DNA of 45,223 nt from Amycolatopsis bullii (GCF_014654205.1 NZ_BNAW01000067.1:1-45223); one strand, 5' to 3'; shown: positions 1 through 8,156, numbered from the stretch's first letter. Program-made: numbers and translations. The notes: generated from the sequence alone by a model not told the origin.

Positions 1-4
1 CCGC

Positions 5-30
5 GTCAAGGCGGGAAAGCGTGCCTTGAC
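5..30. terminator. Hairpin at left edge, possible terminator
   Basis: Arms GTCAAGGC (5-12) and GCCTTGAC (23-30) are perfectly complementary around a 10-nt loop. It probably ends a gene lying left of the window. No T-run follows. Positions 31-175 hold no gene I can support. Confidence 0.4.
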
Positions 31-175
31 CCGGCGCCACCGGCCGTGTTGGGGCTTCGGATCGGGGTTGCGGGGGGGGTCTGGGTGGGTGCGGGTCTGG
101 CTGTCCTCGTCCCGTTTCTCGTAAACGACTCTTCCATGACACCAACCTGGGCAGCGCTGTCCGTCGTGAACAGCA

Positions 176-210
176 AGAAGCCGGGTCGAGCGTCGCTCGA
201 CCCGGCTTCT
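176..210 (-). terminator. Terminator hairpin after the DUF3043 gene
   Basis: A near-perfect inverted repeat with 17-nt arms (176-192 and 194-210, core AAGCCGGGTCGAG / CTCGACCCGGCTT) lies 11 nt downstream of the stop codon of the minus-strand DUF3043 gene. Strong GC-rich stems without a long U-tract are the usual terminator form in this group. Confidence 0.7.
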
Positions 211-220
211 CGAAACCAGC

Positions 221-868
221 TCAGTTCGGGATCGGGTCCCCCGGCTTCAGCCGCGGCTTCGGCATCCGCAGCCGCCGGATCTGGGACGCCCGGACGAACG
301 CGTACCAGCCGATCGACCGGCCGTTCACCGCTTCCTTCGGGAACTTCTCCCGCACCAGCTTCGCGATCTTCCGGCCGTTCACGAAGCCCTCGATCGCCAT
401 CACCAGCAACATCGCCGTGCACAGCAACGTGATGTACGACTGCACCTGGGGCAGCGGCACCAGCAGCGCCAGGAACACCACGATGGCCAGCGGCATGAAC
501 AGGCCGAGCAGGTTGCGCCGGCTGTCGACCAGGTCGCGGACGTACCGCTTGACCGGCCCCTTGTCGCGCGGCAGCAGCGCGCTGTCGTCGCCGCGCATCA
601 TCGCGTCGCGGCGGGCCTTGGCGGCCGCCCGGCGGTCTTCCTTGGTCTGGGGGTTCGCCTTGCGCAGCTCCTTGTTGCGCTTCATCGCCTCACGCATCGT
701 CGTGGGCGGCGGCGCCACCGGGCCACGGCGCTTCGCCTCCGCCTCGCGGCGCTTCGGCGTAGCCTTGCCCTTACCGGGCGTGTACGCCTTACCGGCGACG
801 TCGACGGCTTCGGCCGTCTCCGGCTCTTCGGCGGCGGTGTCTGTGGTGCTTCGGCGCAGGAACCTCAC
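221..868 (-). CDS. DUF3043 domain membrane protein
   Basis: This 215-aa protein matches the DUF3043 family, small integral membrane proteins of Actinobacteria with no known function. The first ~105 residues are basic and rich in Lys, Arg and Ala (runs such as AKRRGP and KARRDAMMRGDD), so this part is probably cytoplasmic. Two hydrophobic segments follow, around LLGLFMPLAIVVFLALLVPL and ITLLCTAMLLVMAIEGF, then a basic tail with RASQIRRLRMPKPRLKPGD. The GTG start is preceded by a -10-like TACCCT (875-880, minus strand) only 6 nt away, which fits a leaderless mRNA. It is divergent from the ErpA-like gene, as I recall for Rv2206/Rv2204c in M. tuberculosis. Family call is secure; function is unknown. 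Confidence 0.85.
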   Translation of the reverse strand: MRFLRRSTTDTAAEEPETAEAVDVAGKAYTPGKGKATPKRREAEAKRRGPVAPPPTTMREAMKRNKELRKANPQTKEDRRAAAKARRDAMMRGDDSALLPRDKGPVKRYVRDLVDSRRNLLGLFMPLAIVVFLALLVPLPQVQSYITLLCTAMLLVMAIEGFVNGRKIAKLVREKFPKEAVNGRSIGWYAFVRASQIRRLRMPKPRLKPGDPIPN

Positions 869-1016
869 CTCACCAGGGTATTGCAGGCGTCACGCCGCCG
901 TTCACCAGGTCGATCCATGTGCGACCATGGTGGGGGAACAGATCGGACGTCCCCGGTGTTGAGCACGTCAGCACGAGGAGTATCCGCAGCGAGTTCGACT
1001 TTGATGAGGGAGTGCC

Positions 1017-1394
1017 ATGACGACCGCTGAGCACGCCGGCGCGACGCAGGCCGAGACCGCCGAGGAGACCCACGGCGTCACGTTGACCGACGCCGCGGCT
1101 TCCAAGGCGAAGGCCCTGCTCGAGCAGGAGGGCCGCGACGACATGCACCTGCGCATCGCCGTCCAGCCCGGTGGCTGCGCCGGCCTGCGCTACCAGCTGT
1201 TCTTCGACGAGCGCACGCTCGACGGCGACCTGTTCCGCGACTTCGACGGCCTCAAGGTCGCCGTGGACCGGATGAGTGCGCCGTACGTGTCGGAAGCCGT
1301 CATCGACTTCGTGGACACGATCGAGAAGCAGGGCTTCACGATCGACAACCCGAACGCCACCGGCTCCTGCGCCTGCGGCGACTCGTTCCACTGA
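1017..1394 (+). CDS. erpA: Iron-sulfur cluster insertion protein (HesB/IscA/ErpA family)
   Basis: This 125-aa A-type carrier hands Fe-S clusters to apo-enzymes. The core ITLTDAAASKAKALL-like segment (here VTLTDAAASKAKALLEQEG) starts near residue 24. The three conserved cysteines are visible: one in QPGGCAGLRY and two in the C-terminal SCACGDSF motif. Length is typical once a ~20-residue acidic N-terminal extension (AETAEETHG) is allowed for. A strong ribosome site, GAGGGAG, lies 7 nt before the ATG. Possible local clients are the Rieske protein, BioB and NadA, all coded in this window; that link is inference. Homologous to M. tuberculosis Rv2204c by position and sequence. Confidence 0.93.
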   Translation: MTTAEHAGATQAETAEETHGVTLTDAAASKAKALLEQEGRDDMHLRIAVQPGGCAGLRYQLFFDERTLDGDLFRDFDGLKVAVDRMSAPYVSEAVIDFVDTIEKQGFTIDNPNATGSCACGDSFH

Positions 1395-1423
1395 GCCGTC
1401 GGTCCGAAGAGCCGCAGCACGCG

Positions 1424-1461
1424 AGAAGGCCCCGTCTCCCGGAAGGGAGGCGGGGCCTTCT
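1424..1461 (+). terminator. Terminator after erpA
   Basis: Arms AGAAGGCCCCGTCTCC (1424-1439) and GGAGGCGGGGCCTTCT (1446-1461) pair with a single G-U wobble around a 6-nt loop, 30 nt after the erpA stop. It may also serve the convergent small gene ending at 1486. Confidence 0.8.
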
Positions 1462-1485
1462 GGCGTTGCTGCGCAGATCAGGGGA

Positions 1486-1656
1486 TCAGACGTAGGCGTC
1501 GAGCTCGGCCACCTGGGCGTGGCACGCCTCGTCGACCTGCCACGGTTCGGCCGTGACGAGGGGCGTCGGAAGGCTTTCGGCCTGGAGCGTCGCCGGGATG
1601 AAGGCGCAGTCGGCGATCAGCTCGGACAGGGTCTCGGGTTCGGTGACGGCGTTCAC
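1486..1656 (-). CDS. Small hypothetical protein (56 aa)
   Basis: A short reading frame from a GTG at 1654-1656 to TGA at 1486-1488. The protein starts MNAVTEPETLSELIADC and ends with ACHAQVAELDAYV. It is acidic, with two cysteines, no membrane segment and no domain I recognise. Codon use has the third-position G/C bias expected of a real gene here. There is no Shine-Dalgarno, but TAGCGT lies 8 nt upstream of the GTG and could be a -10 for a leaderless message. It is convergent with erpA and faces adoK across a promoter region. Existence is moderately likely; function unknown. Confidence 0.5.
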   Translation of the reverse strand: MNAVTEPETLSELIADCAFIPATLQAESLPTPLVTAEPWQVDEACHAQVAELDAYV

Positions 1657-1733
1657 GATTCGTAACGCTATTGATCCGCTCTCGACTGGAAAAGGAGTAC
1701 CAGCCGGTAGTGTCGGCGGGGTACGCGCGAACT

Positions 1734-1764
1734 ACCCGGATGGGTCATGACCCGGGGGTAATTT
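1734..1764 (+). promoter_or_regulatory. Quasi-palindrome and -10 upstream of adoK
   Basis: A perfect 12-nt palindrome, GGGTCATGACCC (1742-1753), is nested in a wider imperfect dyad with TACCC and GGGTA ends. It sits immediately before TAATTT (1759-1764), a plausible -10 for adoK 40 nt downstream. The placement would suit a repressor site. No regulator is recognised. Confidence 0.35.
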
Positions 1765-1803
1765 CGCGCCTTTTGCCGTGAGGTCGACCAGAAGGAGCAG
1801 CCG

Positions 1804-2796
1804 GTGGCAGACAGGGCCAGGATCGCGGTGTCCGGCAGTATCGCGACCGACCACCTCATGCACTTCCCGGGCAGGTTCGCCGAGCAGCTGGTCGCCGAGC
1901 AGCTGCACCGCGTCTCGCTGAGCTTCCTCGCCGACGACCTGGTGGTCCGGCGCGGCGGCATCGGCGCGAACATCGCCTTCGGCCTCGGGGTGCTCGGCGT
2001 CCAGCCGGTCCTCGTGGGCGCCGTCGGCGCCGACTTCGCCGACTACCGCTCCTGGCTGGAGCGGCACGGCGTGGACACCTCGGGCGTGCACGTGTCCGAG
2101 GTCGCGCACACCGCGCGGTTCGTCTGCACCACCGACGAGGACCTCTGCCAGATCGCGACGTTCTACGCCGGCGCGATGGCCGAGTCCCGCAACATCGAGC
2201 TGTCGCCGATCGCCGAGCGCGTCGGCGCGCTGAGCCTGGTGCTGATCAGCCCGGACGACCCCGAGGGCATGATCCGCCACGCCGAGGAGTGCCGGCAGCG
2301 CGGATACGCCTTCGCCGTCGACCCGTCGCAGCAGCTGGCCCGGATGACCGGCGAGCAGGCTCGTGCGTTCGTCGCCGGCGCGAAGTACCTGTTCAGCAAC
2401 GACTACGAGTGGGAGCTGCTGCTCCAGAAGACCGGCTGGACCGAGGCCGACGTCCTCGACCAGGTCGGCCTGCGGATCACGACGCTGGGTGAGAAGGGCG
2501 TCGAGATCGTCGGCAAGGACGGCGTCGCCCTGCAGATCGGCGCGGTCCCCGAGCGCACGAAGGCCGACCCGACGGGCGTCGGCGACGGCTTCCGCGCGGG
2601 CTTCCTGGCCGGCCTCGACGGCGGTCTCGGCGTCGAGCGCGCGGCTCAGCTCGGCTCGCTGATTGCGGTGCTCGTGCTGGAGACGGTCGGCACCCAGGAG
2701 TGGACGTTCGACCGCGCGGAGGCGCTGGCCCGCATCGGCGAGGCCTTCGGCCCGGACGCGGCGGAGGAGATCTCGGCGGTCCTCCCCGCCGCCTGA
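1804..2796 (+). CDS. adoK: Adenosine kinase (PfkB family)
   Basis: This 330-aa cytosolic sugar/nucleoside kinase closely resembles M. tuberculosis AdoK (Rv2202c), which phosphorylates adenosine to AMP in purine salvage; actinobacterial AdoK is closer to PfkB sugar kinases than to eukaryotic adenosine kinases. Visible marks are the N-terminal SGSIATDHLMHFPGRF, the substrate-side glycine pair in RRGGIGANIAFGLGVLG, the NDYEWELLL segment, and the anion-hole/catalytic motif DPTGVGDGFRAGF near residue 258 with the base Asp. The GTG start at 1804 has GAAGGAG about 5 nt upstream. The position next to asnB and erpA repeats the M. tuberculosis order. The substrate call rests on family resemblance and synteny. 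Confidence 0.88.
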   Translation: MADRARIAVSGSIATDHLMHFPGRFAEQLVAEQLHRVSLSFLADDLVVRRGGIGANIAFGLGVLGVQPVLVGAVGADFADYRSWLERHGVDTSGVHVSEVAHTARFVCTTDEDLCQIATFYAGAMAESRNIELSPIAERVGALSLVLISPDDPEGMIRHAEECRQRGYAFAVDPSQQLARMTGEQARAFVAGAKYLFSNDYEWELLLQKTGWTEADVLDQVGLRITTLGEKGVEIVGKDGVALQIGAVPERTKADPTGVGDGFRAGFLAGLDGGLGVERAAQLGSLIAVLVLETVGTQEWTFDRAEALARIGEAFGPDAAEEISAVLPAA

Positions 2797-2815
2797 CCGG
2801 GCCGGCCGTGGGTGC

Positions 2816-3472
2816 TCAGCCCGGCTGGGCACCCACGATCAGCCGGGCCAGCTCGGCCGGGCGCGACACGTGCGGGCAGTGCCCGGCGTCGATCAGGACC
2901 GGCTCGACGCCGAGCCGGTCCCGCGCGGCGCGGGCCATCCACTCCGGCCGGAGCGTGCGGTCGGCGGTGGGCACCACGACCGTCGAGGGGATCGAAGGCG
3001 CCGGCCCGGCCCGCCGGGTGGGCAGCGAGGGCGGGTGGAACAGCCGCAGGGTTCCGTGCGCCCAGGCCCGCGTCTCGTCGTCGCAGTCGTGGAAGAGGAA
3101 ATGATCGGCCACGGCCGGGTCGCGGGTCGGGTCCACGCCGGCCCACTCCGGGTGGATGATCGTCAGCGCCTCGTCGGCCAGGCTCCCGCCGCCCGCGAAG
3201 TCGGGGATGTACGCGCCCACCCACACCAGCCGGGCGGCGTCGAGGGCGGCGCCGATTGCCGGGAGCAGCACCCCGGCGCCGGAGTGCGCGACGACCACCG
3301 GGCGCCGCGGGTGCGGCACCTGGCGGCGCACCAGCCCGGGGAAGTCCGGCCCGTCGCCGCCGAGCAGGTCGACCGGGAACGTCCGGTGCCCCGCCAGCTC
3401 CCGCTCCAGCAGTGCCCAGCCCGCCGGGCTCTGCGTCGTCCCGTGCACCAGCACGAGGTCCACTTCGACCAC
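2816..3472 (-). CDS. Alpha/beta hydrolase
   Basis: A 218-aa alpha/beta-hydrolase fold protein. The oxyanion region LVLVHGTTQS is at residues 6-15, the nucleophile elbow is VVAHSGAG with Ser64, a likely acid lies in PTADRTLRPEW, and the catalytic His is in DAGHCPHVSRP near residue 198. No signal peptide or membrane segment is seen. Upstream extension to 3493 would start the protein inside the asnB terminator, so I take the GTG at 3470-3472, giving MVEVDLVLVHG. No good ribosome site precedes it. The substrate cannot be told; small hydrolases of this type include esterases and haloperoxidase-like enzymes. The convergent adoK stop is 19 nt away. Confidence 0.78.
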   Translation of the reverse strand: MVEVDLVLVHGTTQSPAGWALLERELAGHRTFPVDLLGGDGPDFPGLVRRQVPHPRRPVVVAHSGAGVLLPAIGAALDAARLVWVGAYIPDFAGGGSLADEALTIIHPEWAGVDPTRDPAVADHFLFHDCDDETRAWAHGTLRLFHPPSLPTRRAGPAPSIPSTVVVPTADRTLRPEWMARAARDRLGVEPVLIDAGHCPHVSRPAELARLIVGAQPG

Positions 3473-3481
3473 CCCCGAAAG

Positions 3482-3519
3482 CGTCGAAGCCACCCTACGG
3501 ACGCAGGGTGGCTTCGACG
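3482..3519 (-). terminator. Terminator after asnB
   Basis: Arms CGTCGAAGCCACCCT (3482-3496) and AGGGTGGCTTCGACG (3505-3519) are perfectly complementary around an 8-nt loop, 11 nt after the asnB stop and just before the hydrolase start. Confidence 0.85.
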
Positions 3520-3529
3520 GGGAGTTCGC

Positions 3530-5464
3530 TCAGAGCTTGACCGGGTAGACCGGCTCCGGGATCTCCGGCTTGATGCGGTGCTCGACGAAGATGCCGTGCC
3601 ACAGCATGAACACGATCAGCGCCCACAGCTGGCGGCTGCGGTCCAGCTGGCCGGCCTTGTGCTCCTCCAGCAGCGCCAGGATCGCCTTCTTGTCCAGCAG
3701 CTCCTCGGTGCGCGAGTCGCTGATGATCCCGCGAGCCCAGTCGTACATCTCGTTGCGCAGCCACAGCCGGATCGGGACCGGGAAGCCCAGCTTGCGGCGG
3801 TTGAGCACGTGCGCCGGGATGATCTTGGCCAGGGCCTGGCGCAGCGCGTACTTCGTCGTGCCGTGGGCGAGCTTCTGGTCCAGCGGGATCGACGCCGCGA
3901 CCTTGAACACCTCGGCGTCGAGGAACGGCACCCGCAGCTCCAGCGAGTTCGCCATCGTCACCTTGTCGGCCTTGACCAGGATGTCGCCGCGCAGCCACGT
4001 GTAGAGGTCGACGTGCTGCATGCGGGCCACCGGGTCCCAGCCGCGCGAGACCTCGTACCAGGGCGCCGTGACGTCCTTGAAGCCGACGCCCTCCTGATAC
4101 GTGCGAAGGACGTTCCGCAGCTGGTCGTCGCGGAAGTTGCGGGCGTTGCCGTAATAGCGGTCCTCCAGCGGGAGCGCGCCGCGGCGCAGCAGGTCCTTGC
4201 CGCGGGTGCCCTCGGGGATCTTCGTCGACACCTTGCCGATCAGCTTCCGCATGCCGCCGGGGATCTTCTCGAACGGCGCCAGCGAGATCGGCTCGTTGTA
4301 GATCGTGTAGCCGCCGAACAGCTCGTCCGCGCCTTCGCCGGACAGCACCGCCTTGACGTGCTTGCGGGCCTCGCGGGCGATGAACCACAGCGGGACCAGC
4401 GCCGGGTCGGCCACCGGGTCGTCGAGGTACCAGACGATGAGCGGCAGCACCTCCATCATCTCGTCCGCCGACACTGTGCGGACCACGTGCTTCACGCCGA
4501 TCGCGGCGGCCGACTCGGCGGCGACGTCGACCTCGGAGTAGCCCTCGCGCTCGAACCCGGTGGTGAACGCGATCAGGTTCGGGTTGTGCTCCTTGGCCAG
4601 CGTGCAGGTGGCCGTGGAGTCGATGCCGCCGGAGAGGAACGCGCCCACCGTGACGTCGGGGTCGGAGATCATGTGCTTGCCGACCGAGTCGCGCATCACA
4701 TCGGCGATCCGCTGGTACAGCTCTTCGGCCTCGGCGGGCCCGTGGACCGGCTTCGCGCTGAACTGCGGGTGGAAGTAGCGCGTGAACTTCGCCTCACCGC
4801 CGGGCACCACCTCGAACGACGTCCCGGACTCGACGCGCCGGATCGCGGAGTGCAGCGACTCGGGCTCGGGCACGTACTGCAGGACCAGGTAGTGCTGCAG
4901 GGCCGTGCGGTCCAGCTCCTGCGTGACGCCGAGGACGTCCGACAGCTCCAGCAGGCTCTTCTTCTCGCTCGAGAACGCCACGCCGCCGGGGCCGGCCGAG
5001 TAGAACAGCGGCTTGATCCCGAAGGGGTCGCGCGCGCCGAAGACCCGCTTCTCCTGCGAGTCCCAGATCATGAAGGCGAACATGCCGCGCAGGCGCTTCA
5101 CCCAATCGGCGCCGAGGTAGTGGAAGCCGGCGACGATGGCTTCGCCGTCCCCCTCGGTCTCGAACTTCGCGCCGTGCTGCTCGGCGAGTTCCGCCCGCAG
5201 CTCGAGGTAGTTGTAGATCTCGCCGTTGAAGTTCATCGTGTACCGGCCCGGCGCCTCCGGCGGGCCCCAGACCAGCGGCTGGTGCGCGTGCTCGACGTCG
5301 ATGAAGGCGAGCCGGTTGAAGCCGTAGACGACCTCGGCGTCGGCCCAGGTGTCCTGCTCGTCGGGGCCGCGGTGGCGCTGGCAGCGCATGGCCGCGCCGA
5401 CGGCGTCACGCGCGTTCGCCGCGCCGGTCTCGGTCGCGCAGATCAGTCCAAGCAGGCCGCACAC
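3530..5464 (-). CDS. asnB: Asparagine synthase (glutamine-hydrolysing)
   Basis: This 644-aa enzyme makes asparagine from aspartate, glutamine and ATP. The N-terminal Ntn glutaminase begins MCGLLGLI, with the nucleophile Cys2 exposed after removal of Met, then RHRGPDEQDTW and NFNGEIYNYLELR. The synthetase half carries the PP-loop SGGIDSTATCTLAKEH near residue 260 and LSGEGADELFGGY. Length fits class-B AsnB. The start codon is GTG. It is divergent from ctaC, as in mycobacteria (Rv2201/Rv2200c), where asnB has also been linked to amidation of cell-wall precursors; that secondary role is not visible here. Confidence 0.95.
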   Translation of the reverse strand: MCGLLGLICATETGAANARDAVGAAMRCQRHRGPDEQDTWADAEVVYGFNRLAFIDVEHAHQPLVWGPPEAPGRYTMNFNGEIYNYLELRAELAEQHGAKFETEGDGEAIVAGFHYLGADWVKRLRGMFAFMIWDSQEKRVFGARDPFGIKPLFYSAGPGGVAFSSEKKSLLELSDVLGVTQELDRTALQHYLVLQYVPEPESLHSAIRRVESGTSFEVVPGGEAKFTRYFHPQFSAKPVHGPAEAEELYQRIADVMRDSVGKHMISDPDVTVGAFLSGGIDSTATCTLAKEHNPNLIAFTTGFEREGYSEVDVAAESAAAIGVKHVVRTVSADEMMEVLPLIVWYLDDPVADPALVPLWFIAREARKHVKAVLSGEGADELFGGYTIYNEPISLAPFEKIPGGMRKLIGKVSTKIPEGTRGKDLLRRGALPLEDRYYGNARNFRDDQLRNVLRTYQEGVGFKDVTAPWYEVSRGWDPVARMQHVDLYTWLRGDILVKADKVTMANSLELRVPFLDAEVFKVAASIPLDQKLAHGTTKYALRQALAKIIPAHVLNRRKLGFPVPIRLWLRNEMYDWARGIISDSRTEELLDKKAILALLEEHKAGQLDRSRQLWALIVFMLWHGIFVEHRIKPEIPEPVYPVKL

Positions 5465-5589
5465 GGGTACTCACACACCTTCAGGGTCTTCGCCGGGCTG
5501 GGGGAAGGCCCCAGTATGCCGGGGCCCAGGTGGCGAGTAACACGCACGTCGATGGTTACCCCTTGGTCAGCAGGATGGGCCAACTCGGC

Positions 5590-5595
5590 TAGAGT
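5590..5595 (+). promoter_or_regulatory. Probable -10 box of ctaC
   Basis: TAGAGT lies 36 nt before the GTG start of ctaC and fits the TANNNT consensus. The region between asnB and ctaC (5465-5631) must also hold the divergent asnB promoter. No clear -35 at 17 nt is seen. Confidence 0.4.
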
Positions 5596-5631
5596 CCGGC
5601 TGTCACAAAGATCGGTCGTAGGAGGCTCTGG

Positions 5632-6594
5632 GTGAAAGGGCGAGGCGCAGTGGGACAACCCGAGCGCACCCTGGGGAAGCGGACCGTACGCGTCGCCGCG
5701 CTGGCCGTGCTGGTCGCGCTGACCGCGACGGGCTGCTCCGGCGACGAGATCCTGCGGTTCGGCTGGCCGGTCGGTGTCACCGAACAGGCGAACCAGATGC
5801 GGACGCTCTGGACGTGGACCGTGGTCGCGGCGCTGGTCGTCGGCGTCATCGTGTGGGCCCTGATCTTCTGGACCGCCACGTTCCACCGCAAGAAGAAGAC
5901 CGCCGACGGCGAGCCGGAGGAGCTGCCGCGGCAGTTCCAGTACAACATCCCGCTCGAGCTGTTCACGGTCGTCGTGCCGACGATCATGGTCTGCGTCCTG
6001 TTCTTCTTCACCGCGACGACGGAGTCGAAGGTCCTCGACAAGGTCCCGAACCCGGACGTCAAGGTCCAGGTCGTGGCCTTCCAGTGGAACTGGGAGTTCA
6101 AGTACGAGGACGCCAACGCGGCGAAGCCCGACGGCAGCGGCCAGGTCAGCACGGTCGGCTCGTCCGGCGAGATCCCGCTGCTGGTGCTCCCGGTCGGCAA
6201 GACCATCCAGTACGACCTGGTCTCCACCGACGTCATCCACTCCTTCTGGGTGCCGGAGTTCAACTTCAAGCGGGACGTCATGCCGAACCCGGAGAAGAAC
6301 AACCAGGACAGCTCCTTCCAGAACAAGATCGACCGCGAAGGCTCCTTCGTCGGCCGGTGCGCGGAGCTGTGCGGCACCTACCACTCGGTGATGAACTTCG
6401 AGGTCCGCGCGCTGTCGGCGGACAAGTTCGACCAGTACATCGCGCTGCGCAAGCAGGTGAACCCGGCGACGGGCCAGACGTTCACCGCGGCCGAAGCGCT
6501 GGCCAAGATGAACTGCGGCGAGCTGTGCACCCCGCACGCGGTGACCACCCAGCCGTTCAACACCGACCGCACGGCACGCACCGCGTCCAACTGA
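5632..6594 (+). CDS. ctaC: Cytochrome c oxidase subunit II
   Basis: A 320-aa CuA-bearing subunit of the aa3 terminal oxidase, which accepts electrons from the fused cytochrome cc of QcrC. It has a lipoprotein signal: a basic start, a hydrophobic stretch, then LTATGC with lipidation Cys35. Two transmembrane helices follow (about residues 58-80 and 105-128). The periplasmic cupredoxin domain has VIHSFWVPEF with His203, and the CuA loop CAELCGTYHSVMNF with Cys243, Cys247, His251 and Met254. The GTG start is set by AGGAGG at 5620-5625. It forms an operon with ctaF 32 nt downstream. Confidence 0.95.
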   Translation: MKGRGAVGQPERTLGKRTVRVAALAVLVALTATGCSGDEILRFGWPVGVTEQANQMRTLWTWTVVAALVVGVIVWALIFWTATFHRKKKTADGEPEELPRQFQYNIPLELFTVVVPTIMVCVLFFFTATTESKVLDKVPNPDVKVQVVAFQWNWEFKYEDANAAKPDGSGQVSTVGSSGEIPLLVLPVGKTIQYDLVSTDVIHSFWVPEFNFKRDVMPNPEKNNQDSSFQNKIDREGSFVGRCAELCGTYHSVMNFEVRALSADKFDQYIALRKQVNPATGQTFTAAEALAKMNCGELCTPHAVTTQPFNTDRTARTASN

Positions 6595-6626
6595 CGCCCA
6601 GCGGACAACAGGAGTAGGAAAAGACC

Positions 6627-7046
6627 ATGAAGGTCGAAGCCCGCATCTTCTTCATCGTGGCGATCTTCGCCGTGTTCATGGCGGGGGTCTACTGGGTGTG
6701 GACCGCGCTGGCCGCGACCCACGGTGCCGAGCCGGTGGGCATCGTCGCGCTGTTCCTCACCGGCGGCCTCGCGTTCCTGGCGGGCAGCTACATGCAGTTC
6801 GTCGCCCGCCGCATCGAACCGCGCCCGGAGGACCGCGAGGACGCCGAGATCAGCGACGGCGCGGGCGAGCTGGGCTTCTTCAGCCCGGGCAGCTACTGGC
6901 CGATCGGCATGGCGGCCACCGCGGCGCTCGCGGCCGTGGCGCTGGCGTTCTTCCACATCTGGCTGCTGGTCATCGCGCTGGTCGCGCTGCTCATCACGAT
7001 CGGCGGCCTGGTGTTCGAGTACCACACGGGCCCCTCGCACGACTGA
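6627..7046 (+). CDS. ctaF: Cytochrome c oxidase subunit IV (actinobacterial type)
   Basis: A 139-aa membrane protein of the actinobacterial CtaF family, a small structural subunit of the aa3 oxidase in the bc1-aa3 supercomplex. It has four hydrophobic helices: FFIVAIFAVFMAGVYWVW, VGIVALFLTGGLAFLAGSYM, IGMAATAALAAVALAFFHIW and LLVIALVALLITIGGLVF. The loop between helices 2 and 3 is acidic (RPEDREDAEISDGAGELGFF), with the SPGSYWPI stretch typical of the family. Start ATG at 6627 follows AGGAG. It is directly downstream of ctaC. Confidence 0.93.
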   Translation: MKVEARIFFIVAIFAVFMAGVYWVWTALAATHGAEPVGIVALFLTGGLAFLAGSYMQFVARRIEPRPEDREDAEISDGAGELGFFSPGSYWPIGMAATAALAAVALAFFHIWLLVIALVALLITIGGLVFEYHTGPSHD

Positions 7047-7060
7047 GTTCCGATTCGCCG

Positions 7061-7094
7061 AACCGGCCGTCACGCACCCGCGTGGCGGCCGGTT
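7061..7094 (+). terminator. Terminator after ctaF
   Basis: Arms AACCGGCCGTCACGC (7061-7075) and GCGTGGCGGCCGGTT (7080-7094) pair with one G-U wobble and a 4-nt loop. It lies between the convergent ctaF and AraC-type genes and may act in both directions. Confidence 0.8.
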
Positions 7095-7113
7095 TCGTGT
7101 CGCGGTAGGGCGC

Positions 7114-8073
7114 TCAGCCGCGGAAGGCCGTGCGGTAGGAGGACGGGCTCGTCCCCCGCAGGCGGCTGAACTGGTGCCGCAGCGCGGCCGCTGAGGCGTA
7201 CCCGCACGCCGCCGCGATGTCCTCCACCGACAGCCCGCCCTCCTCCAGCAGCGCCTGGGCGCGGTCCAGCCGCCGCTCGGTCAGCCAGCGGTGCGGCGTG
7301 GTGCCCGTGGCCGCCGAGAAGCGGCGCAGGAACGTCCGCTCGCCCAGCCCGCTGCGGCGGGCCAGCTCCGCCACCGTGAACGGCTGGTCCAGCCGCCGCT
7401 CCACCCACTCCAGGGCCTCCGCGACCACGGCGTCGTCGCCCGCCGCCGTCGCCGGCACGGGCGCCTGGACGAACTGCGCCTGTCCGCCCGCGCGGTGCGG
7501 GGCCGCCACCATCCGCCGGGCCAGCGTCGTGGCCGCCGCGACGCCGCGCAGCCGGCGGACCAGGTGCAGGCACAGGTCGACCGCCGCGACCGTGCCCGCG
7601 CTGGTCAGGATGCCGCCGTCGTCGGCGTACAGCGCCTGCGGGTCCACCTGAGCTGTCGGGAACCGCTGCCGGAACTCGGCCTCGTAGACCCAGTGGACCG
7701 TGCAGCGGCGGCCGTCGAGCAGGCCCGCGTAACCCAGCGAGAACACGCCCGCGCAGAACCCCGCCACCCAGGCGCCCCGCCCGGCGGCGTCGCGCAGGAC
7801 GTCCAGCACCGGTTCGGGCGGCGGCGCGGTCCGGGGTGCGCACGTCGGCACGATCAGCAGGTCCGCCGACGCCGCGAAGTCCAGGTCTCGCAGGCCGGAG
7901 AGCCCGAAGCCGGACCAGCTGTCGACGCCGGAACCGCCCGGCGAGCAGACGGCGAAGTCCCAGCCCGCGATGCCGTCGGCGCTGCGGTCGGTGCCGAAGA
8001 CCTCGCACGCGACCCCCAGCTCGAACGGCGAAACGCGGTCGGCGAGCACCACGGCGACCCGGTTGACGTCCAT
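7114..8073 (-). CDS. GATase1-like/AraC-family transcriptional regulator
   Basis: A 319-aa FtrA/GlxA-type regulator. Residues ~1-180 form a DJ-1/PfpI (class I glutamine amidotransferase-like) domain starting MDVNRVAVVLADRVSPFELG. The nucleophile-elbow region reads WVAGFCAGVFSLGYAGLL, so the Cys is present. Residues ~215-316 hold the two AraC helix-turn-helix motifs, VAELARRSGLGERTFLRRFS and VEDIAAACGYASAAALRHQF. It is divergent from an EamA-type exporter with an 83-bp shared promoter region carrying an inverted repeat, so control of that transporter and of itself is a reasonable inference. The ligand is unknown. Confidence 0.9.
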   Translation of the reverse strand: MDVNRVAVVLADRVSPFELGVACEVFGTDRSADGIAGWDFAVCSPGGSGVDSWSGFGLSGLRDLDFAASADLLIVPTCAPRTAPPPEPVLDVLRDAAGRGAWVAGFCAGVFSLGYAGLLDGRRCTVHWVYEAEFRQRFPTAQVDPQALYADDGGILTSAGTVAAVDLCLHLVRRLRGVAAATTLARRMVAAPHRAGGQAQFVQAPVPATAAGDDAVVAEALEWVERRLDQPFTVAELARRSGLGERTFLRRFSAATGTTPHRWLTERRLDRAQALLEEGGLSVEDIAAACGYASAAALRHQFSRLRGTSPSSYRTAFRG

Positions 8074-8078
8074 GGCGG

Positions 8079-8123
8079 CCAGTGTGTCACAAGTTTTGCG
8101 GCCGTTGTCATCTCTGACACTGG
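8079..8123. promoter_or_regulatory. Inverted repeat between the AraC-type regulator and EamA genes
   Basis: CCAGTGTGTCA (8079-8089) and TGACACTGG (8115-8123) form an imperfect dyad in the divergent promoter region. It could be the binding site of the neighbouring regulator, but AraC proteins often bind direct repeats, so this is tentative. Confidence 0.35.
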
Positions 8124-8156
8124 TCGCGGGGATCGAGTGCGACGAACCTGGTCGGC

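Noticed and set aside
6..432. Reading frames on both strands at the left edge
   Set aside because: They overlap the DUF3043 gene and its terminator and are low-complexity; no homology is recognisable.
3473..3493. Earlier ATG start of the alpha/beta hydrolase
   Set aside because: The extra seven residues are coded within the asnB terminator stem.
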